From Betaproteobacteria bacterium (GTDB lineage Bacteria; Pseudomonadota; Gammaproteobacteria; Burkholderiales; Rhodocyclaceae): a stretch of DNA of 64,000 bases. Below the pieces are notes generated by a model. That model had not been told where the DNA came from. It ran no database searches and was given only the letters and a program-made list of their open reading frames with translations. Each line of letters starts with the position of its first letter. Position 1 is the stretch's first letter. The stretch covers positions 62,001 through 126,000 of the forward strand of contig JADJXY010000001.1 in the NCBI GenBank assembly GCA_016720065.1. Direction: 5' to 3'. This document shows positions 60,599 to 64,000 of this stretch, one piece after another. The position numbers were made by a program, and so were the translations under genes.

Positions 60599-60961
60599 AT
60601 GGCCCGTATCGCAGGGGTAAACATTCCGAACCATCAGCATGCCGAAATCGCCCTGACGGCGATCTACGGTATCGGCCGTACGCGCGCGCAGAAGATCTGC
60701 GACGCCGCCGGTATCGTGCGCACCACCAAGATGAAGGATCTGTCGGATTCCGACATGGACCGTCTGCGGGAGGAAGTCGGCAAGTTCACCGTCGAAGGCG
60801 ATCTGCGCCGCGAGGTCACCATGAGCATCAAGCGCCTCATGGACCTGGGCTGCTATCGGGGCATGCGTCACCGCAAGGGCCTGCCCTGCCGCGGTCAGCG
60901 CACCCGCACCAACGCCCGCACCCGCAAGGGTCCGCGCAAAGCCATCGCCGGCAAGAAGTAA
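60599..60961 (+). CDS. rpsM: 30S ribosomal protein S13
   Basis: Protein of 120 residues at the top of the 30S head, contacting the 50S subunit and P-site tRNA. ARIAGVNIPNHQHAEIALTA and GQRTRTNARTRKGPRK are diagnostic. It begins the alpha-type unit; in E. coli S4 represses this message through a structure at rpsM. Confidence 0.99.
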   Translation: MARIAGVNIPNHQHAEIALTAIYGIGRTRAQKICDAAGIVRTTKMKDLSDSDMDRLREEVGKFTVEGDLRREVTMSIKRLMDLGCYRGMRHRKGLPCRGQRTRTNARTRKGPRKAIAGKK

Positions 60962-60973
60962 CAGGGAAAGAAA

Positions 60974-61363
60974 ATGGCAAAGACTGCAACCAAGGTTCGC
61001 AAGAAGGTCAAGAAGAACGTGGCCGAGGGCATCGCCCACATCCACGCTTCCTTCAACAACACCATCATCACCATCACCGATCGCCAGGGCAATGCCTTGT
61101 CCTGGGCGACTTCCGGCGGTGCCGGCTTCCGGGGATCCCGCAAGTCCACGCCCTTCGCGGCCCAGGTGGCTGCCGAAGCGGCGGGCAAGGCGGCCCAGGA
61201 GTGCGGCGTCAAGAATCTGGAAGTCCGTATCAAGGGCCCCGGTCCCGGCCGCGAGTCTTCCGTCCGCGCCCTCAACGCGCTGGGTCTGAAGATCACCGCC
61301 ATTTCCGATGTCACGCCGGTGCCCCACAACGGCTGTCGCCCGCCCAAAAAGCGCCGCATTTAA
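60974..61363 (+). CDS. rpsK: 30S ribosomal protein S11
   Basis: Platform protein of 129 residues. NVAEGIAHIHASFNNTIITI and DVTPVPHNGCRPPKKRRI, with the Asn-Gly that becomes isoaspartate in E. coli, are present. It is followed by rpsD after 12 bases. Confidence 0.99.
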   Translation: MAKTATKVRKKVKKNVAEGIAHIHASFNNTIITITDRQGNALSWATSGGAGFRGSRKSTPFAAQVAAEAAGKAAQECGVKNLEVRIKGPGPGRESSVRALNALGLKITAISDVTPVPHNGCRPPKKRRI

Positions 61364-61375
61364 GGAGAAAGACAA

Positions 61376-62005
61376 GTGGCTCGCAATCTCGATCCCAAAT
61401 GCCGTCAATGCCGCCGTGAAGGCGAGAAGCTCTTCCTCAAGGGCGAAAAGTGCTTCACGGACAAGTGCGCCATCGAGCGCCGTTCCTACGCTCCCGGTCA
61501 GCACGGTCAGAAGTCCGGCGCCCGCCTCTCCGATTACGGCGTCCATCTGCGTGCCAAGCAGAAGATTCGCCGGGTCTATGGCGTCCTCGAAGGGCAGTTC
61601 CGCAAGACCTTCGCCGACGCCGAGCGCAAGAAAGGCCAGACCGGCGAAAACCTGCTCCAGTTGCTCGAATCCCGTCTGGACTCCGTTGCCTACCGCATGG
61701 GCTTCGGCGCTTCCCGCGCCGAATCGCGCCAAGTGGTGCGTCACAATGGTGTTCTGGTCAATGGCAAGCGCGTCAATATCCCGTCGTATCAGGTCAAGCC
61801 GGGTGACGTCGTGCAATTGACCGACCGCGCCCGGGGTTCGCTGCGCGTCAAGGCCGCCCTCGAAGCCGCTGATTCCCGGGGTTTCCCCGAGTGGCTGGCG
61901 GTGGATGTGAAGGAAGGCAAGGGCACGTTCAAGGCACTGCCGCAGCGCTCCGAGCTGCCGGCTACCCTGAACGAAGGCCTGGTCATCGAACTTTATTCGA
62001 AGTAA
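61376..62005 (+). CDS. rpsD: 30S ribosomal protein S4
   Basis: Primary 16S-binding protein of 209 residues that starts 30S assembly. Four cysteines remain near the N-terminus (CRQC, C-x6-C), suggesting a zinc-binding form. The S4 RNA-binding fold contains VVRHNGVLVNGKRVNIPSY. The start is GTG at 61376, eight bases after AGGAGAAAG. Confidence 0.98.
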   Translation: MARNLDPKCRQCRREGEKLFLKGEKCFTDKCAIERRSYAPGQHGQKSGARLSDYGVHLRAKQKIRRVYGVLEGQFRKTFADAERKKGQTGENLLQLLESRLDSVAYRMGFGASRAESRQVVRHNGVLVNGKRVNIPSYQVKPGDVVQLTDRARGSLRVKAALEAADSRGFPEWLAVDVKEGKGTFKALPQRSELPATLNEGLVIELYSK

Positions 62006-62029
62006 CACTCCCGCACAGGAACCCCCCTC

Positions 62030-63004
62030 ATGCAAAGCAGTGGACTTCTGAAGCCCCGTATCATCGACGTGCAGAGCGTCTCGCCGGTGCAAGCCAAGGT
62101 GGTCATGGAACCGTTCGAACGCGGTTTCGGGCATACCCTGGGCAACGCCCTGCGCCGCATCCTTCTCTCTTCCATGCCCGGCTTCGCGCCGACGGAAGTC
62201 ACCATCGACGGCGTGCTCCACGAGTACTCCACCGTCGATGGCGTGCAGGAAGATGTGGTGGACATTCTGTTGAATCTCAAGGGCATCGTCTTCAAACTTC
62301 ACAACCGGGAAGTGGTCACCCTCTCCCTGAACAAGGAAGGTGAAGGCGCCGTCCGGGCCGGTGATATCGAGCTGCCCCACGATGTCGAAATCATCAACCC
62401 CGAGCACGTCATCGCTCACCTCTCTCCGGGGGGCAAGCTCTCCATGGAGGTCAAGGTCGAGCGGGGTCGGGGTTACGTACCCGGCAACGTGCGCAACCTG
62501 GGGGACTCCAAGACCATCGGCAAGCTGGTCCTGGACGCGTCCTTCAGTCCGATTCGCCGTGTCGCCTACAACGTCGAAAGCGCCCGCGTCGAGCAGCGCA
62601 CCGACCTGGACAAGCTGGTGGTCGATATCGAGACCAACGGCGTCGTCGAGCCGGAAGAAGCCATTCGCTACGCCGCCCGCGTGCTGATGGAACAGCTTTC
62701 CGTCTTCGCCGATCTGGAAGGGACAGCCCCCGCCATCGAGGCTTCCAAGCCCGTTCAGGTGGATCCGGTCCTCCTGCGCCCGGTGGACGACCTCGAGCTG
62801 ACGGTTCGCTCCGCCAATTGCCTCAAGGCCGAGAACATCTACTACATCGGCGATCTTATCCAGCGCACCGAGAACGAGTTGCTCAAGACCCCCAACCTGG
62901 GTCGCAAGTCGCTCAACGAAATCAAGGAAGTGCTGGCTGCCCGTGGTTTGACCCTGGGCATGAAACTCGAGAACTGGCCGCCCGCCGGTCTGGAAAAGGC
63001 CTAA
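62030..63004 (+). CDS. rpoA: DNA-directed RNA polymerase subunit alpha
   Basis: Subunit of 324 residues. The N-terminal assembly domain (to about 232) has FERGFGHTLGNALRRILLSSMPG. A linker leads to the C-terminal domain, which binds UP elements and activators and ends NEIKEVLAARGLTLGMKLENWP. It is translated from the same message as rpsD and rplQ. Confidence 0.99.
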   Translation: MQSSGLLKPRIIDVQSVSPVQAKVVMEPFERGFGHTLGNALRRILLSSMPGFAPTEVTIDGVLHEYSTVDGVQEDVVDILLNLKGIVFKLHNREVVTLSLNKEGEGAVRAGDIELPHDVEIINPEHVIAHLSPGGKLSMEVKVERGRGYVPGNVRNLGDSKTIGKLVLDASFSPIRRVAYNVESARVEQRTDLDKLVVDIETNGVVEPEEAIRYAARVLMEQLSVFADLEGTAPAIEASKPVQVDPVLLRPVDDLELTVRSANCLKAENIYYIGDLIQRTENELLKTPNLGRKSLNEIKEVLAARGLTLGMKLENWPPAGLEKA

Positions 63005-63061
63005 GGCCTTTTTCGACCGCGGCAGTCAAGGGACGCCTGCAGAATATAGAAAGGATTAACC

Positions 63062-63466
63062 ATGCGTCACCGTTTGGGACTTCGCAAACTCAACCGTACC
63101 AGCAGTCATCGCCTGGCGATGCTGCGCAACATGACCGTTTCGCTGCTGCGTCACGAAGCGATCAAGACCACCGTGCCCAAGGCCAAGGAATTGCGCCGCG
63201 TCGTGGAGCCGATGATCACACTGGGCAAGACCCCGACCCTCGCCAACAAGCGTCTGGCCTTCGATCGGCTGCGTGATCGCGATATCGTGGTCAAACTCTT
63301 CGCCGAGATCGGGCCGCGCTACGCCACCCGTCCGGGCGGTTACCTGCGCATCCTGAAGTGCGGATTCCGCGTGGGCGACAATGCGCCCATGGCTTTCGTC
63401 GAACTGGTGGATCGTCCCGAGCCCACCGAGCCGGTGGAAGTCGCCGACGAGCAAGCCGCTGCCTGA
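63062..63466 (+). CDS. rplQ: 50S ribosomal protein L17
   Basis: Protein of 134 residues at the tunnel exit. MRHRLGLRKLNRTSSHRLAM is the standard start. The tail after about 112 (VDRPEPTEPVEVADEQAAA) is acidic and lineage-specific. It is the last gene before the strong terminator that closes the 32-kb expression block. Confidence 0.98.
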   Translation: MRHRLGLRKLNRTSSHRLAMLRNMTVSLLRHEAIKTTVPKAKELRRVVEPMITLGKTPTLANKRLAFDRLRDRDIVVKLFAEIGPRYATRPGGYLRILKCGFRVGDNAPMAFVELVDRPEPTEPVEVADEQAAA

Positions 63467-63481
63467 TCGGGTCAGCGCACA

Positions 63482-63511
63482 AAAAAAGGCCGGGAAATCC
63501 CGGCCTTTTTT
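63482..63511 (+). terminator. Strong bidirectional terminator after rplQ
   Basis: GGCCGGG and CCCGGCC form a perfect seven-base stem with an AAAT loop, with at least six A residues before and six T residues after. It works for rplQ on the plus strand and for the convergent phosphatase gene on the minus strand. Confidence 0.95.
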
Positions 63512-63542
63512 GCGCCCGCGGCAAACGCGTCGGTGGGGTCTG

Positions 63543-64000
63543 TCACGGGCAGGCAATGACCATCAGGGAAACGTCGTCAGCGGCCATCTCCTCGCCCAGG
63601 TGCCGCCGCAACGCCGTCTGGACCGCGTCGAAGCGCTGACCCGGTGTGGTGTGGGCCAGGCTGCCCAGGATGCCTTCCGGCCCGAACTGGCGGCCTTCGC
63701 GGTCGGTGGCCTCGATGAGTCCATCCGAATAGAGGAAGAGCTGACTCTCCTTTTCCCAGGTAAACGAGGTCGCCTCGGCGTCAATCTGGTCAATGATGCC
63801 CAGGGGCACCTGGGTGGACGGGAACTCCGCCTCCTTGCGCCCCCAGCGATCGATGAGCAGTGCCGCAGGCGTCCCCCCCACCCAGATTTCGCCCCGCTTG
63901 CTGGTCGGGTCCAGGGCCACGACCGTGGCGGCGACGAAACGGCCGATGGGCATCGACTCGCGCAACTGCTGGTTGAGTTCCCGGATCAGTTCATGCACCG
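63543..64000 (-). CDS. SpoIIE-type PP2C protein phosphatase (5' part outside window)
   Basis: The visible 152 residues are the C-terminal half of a PPM/SpoIIE serine phosphatase. They include GRFVAATVVALDP, VGGTPAALLI, LFLYSDGLIEATD and ADDVSLMVIA, where the last two hold metal-binding aspartates. Such domains regulate anti-sigma factor antagonists and are often joined to receiver, PAS or HAMP domains. The frame is still open at base 64000, so the N-terminal sensor part cannot be seen. It converges with rplQ. Confidence 0.9.
   Translation of the reverse strand, partial: VHELIRELNQQLRESMPIGRFVAATVVALDPTSKRGEIWVGGTPAALLIDRWGRKEAEFPSTQVPLGIIDQIDAEATSFTWEKESQLFLYSDGLIEATDREGRQFGPEGILGSLAHTTPGQRFDAVQTALRRHLGEEMAADDVSLMVIACP

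Overview
The window is high-GC bacterial DNA that looks like a betaproteobacterium, most likely in or near the Rhodocyclales. This is inferred from gene order and protein character, not from a database match. Supporting signs are a tRNA-Tyr/Gly/Thr-tuf-tRNA-Trp-secE-nusG order, one unbroken run of the rif, str, S10, spc and alpha ribosomal clusters, a 1427-residue RpoB, a PEP-CTERM protein with a sigma-54-like promoter, and a dacC-dat-ybeD-lipB-lipA cluster. No insertion sequence, prophage, CRISPR array or rRNA gene was seen.

Left part (1-18 kb) is accessory. An EF-G paralogue is cut by the left edge. It is followed by a PEP-CTERM surface protein, an exported NTF2-like protein, and a two-gene unit resembling E. 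coli ynbC/ynbD (hydrolase-methyltransferase fusion plus membrane lipid/protein phosphatase fusion). Next is a 1436-residue RTX protein whose N-terminal two thirds is six tandem Hcp-like domains. Then come an exported DUF4197 protein, a CoA-transferase and a Phd/PIN toxin-antitoxin pair. The most notable locus here is a minus-strand set: a periplasmic DUF255 thioredoxin-like protein, a TlpA-like thioredoxin, a Cys-rich HvfA/bufferin-like RiPP precursor and its DUF692 multi-iron modifying enzyme.

Middle part (18-31 kb) is housekeeping and signalling. It holds a tandem HD/HD-GYP protein and a minus-strand cluster of NhaR-like regulator, D,D-carboxypeptidase, D-amino acid aminotransferase, YbeD, LipB and LipA. 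After these come HtpX, a GAF-PAS sensor, an unrecognised helical protein coupled to a VOC protein, Lgt, IlvD and a small cytochrome c.

Right part (31-63.5 kb) is the expression machinery: three tRNAs, tuf, tRNA-Trp, secE-nusG, rplKAJL, rpoBC, rpsLG-fusA-tuf, rpsJ-rplCDWB-rpsS-rplV-rpsC-rplP-rpmC-rpsQ, rplNXE-rpsNH-rplFR-rpsE-rpmD-rplO-secY-infA-rpmJ and rpsMKD-rpoA-rplQ. It ends in a strong terminator at 63.5 kb. Visible control sites are a sigma70 promoter before tRNA-Tyr, a structured nusG-rplK spacer, an rplJ leader, an rplL-rpoB attenuator followed by a long inverted repeat, a promoter before rpsL, an rpsL-rpsG attenuator-like hairpin and a combined terminator/promoter before rplN. The two tuf genes differ at only four clustered synonymous sites, a sign of gene conversion. 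A truncated SpoIIE-type phosphatase enters from the right edge on the minus strand.
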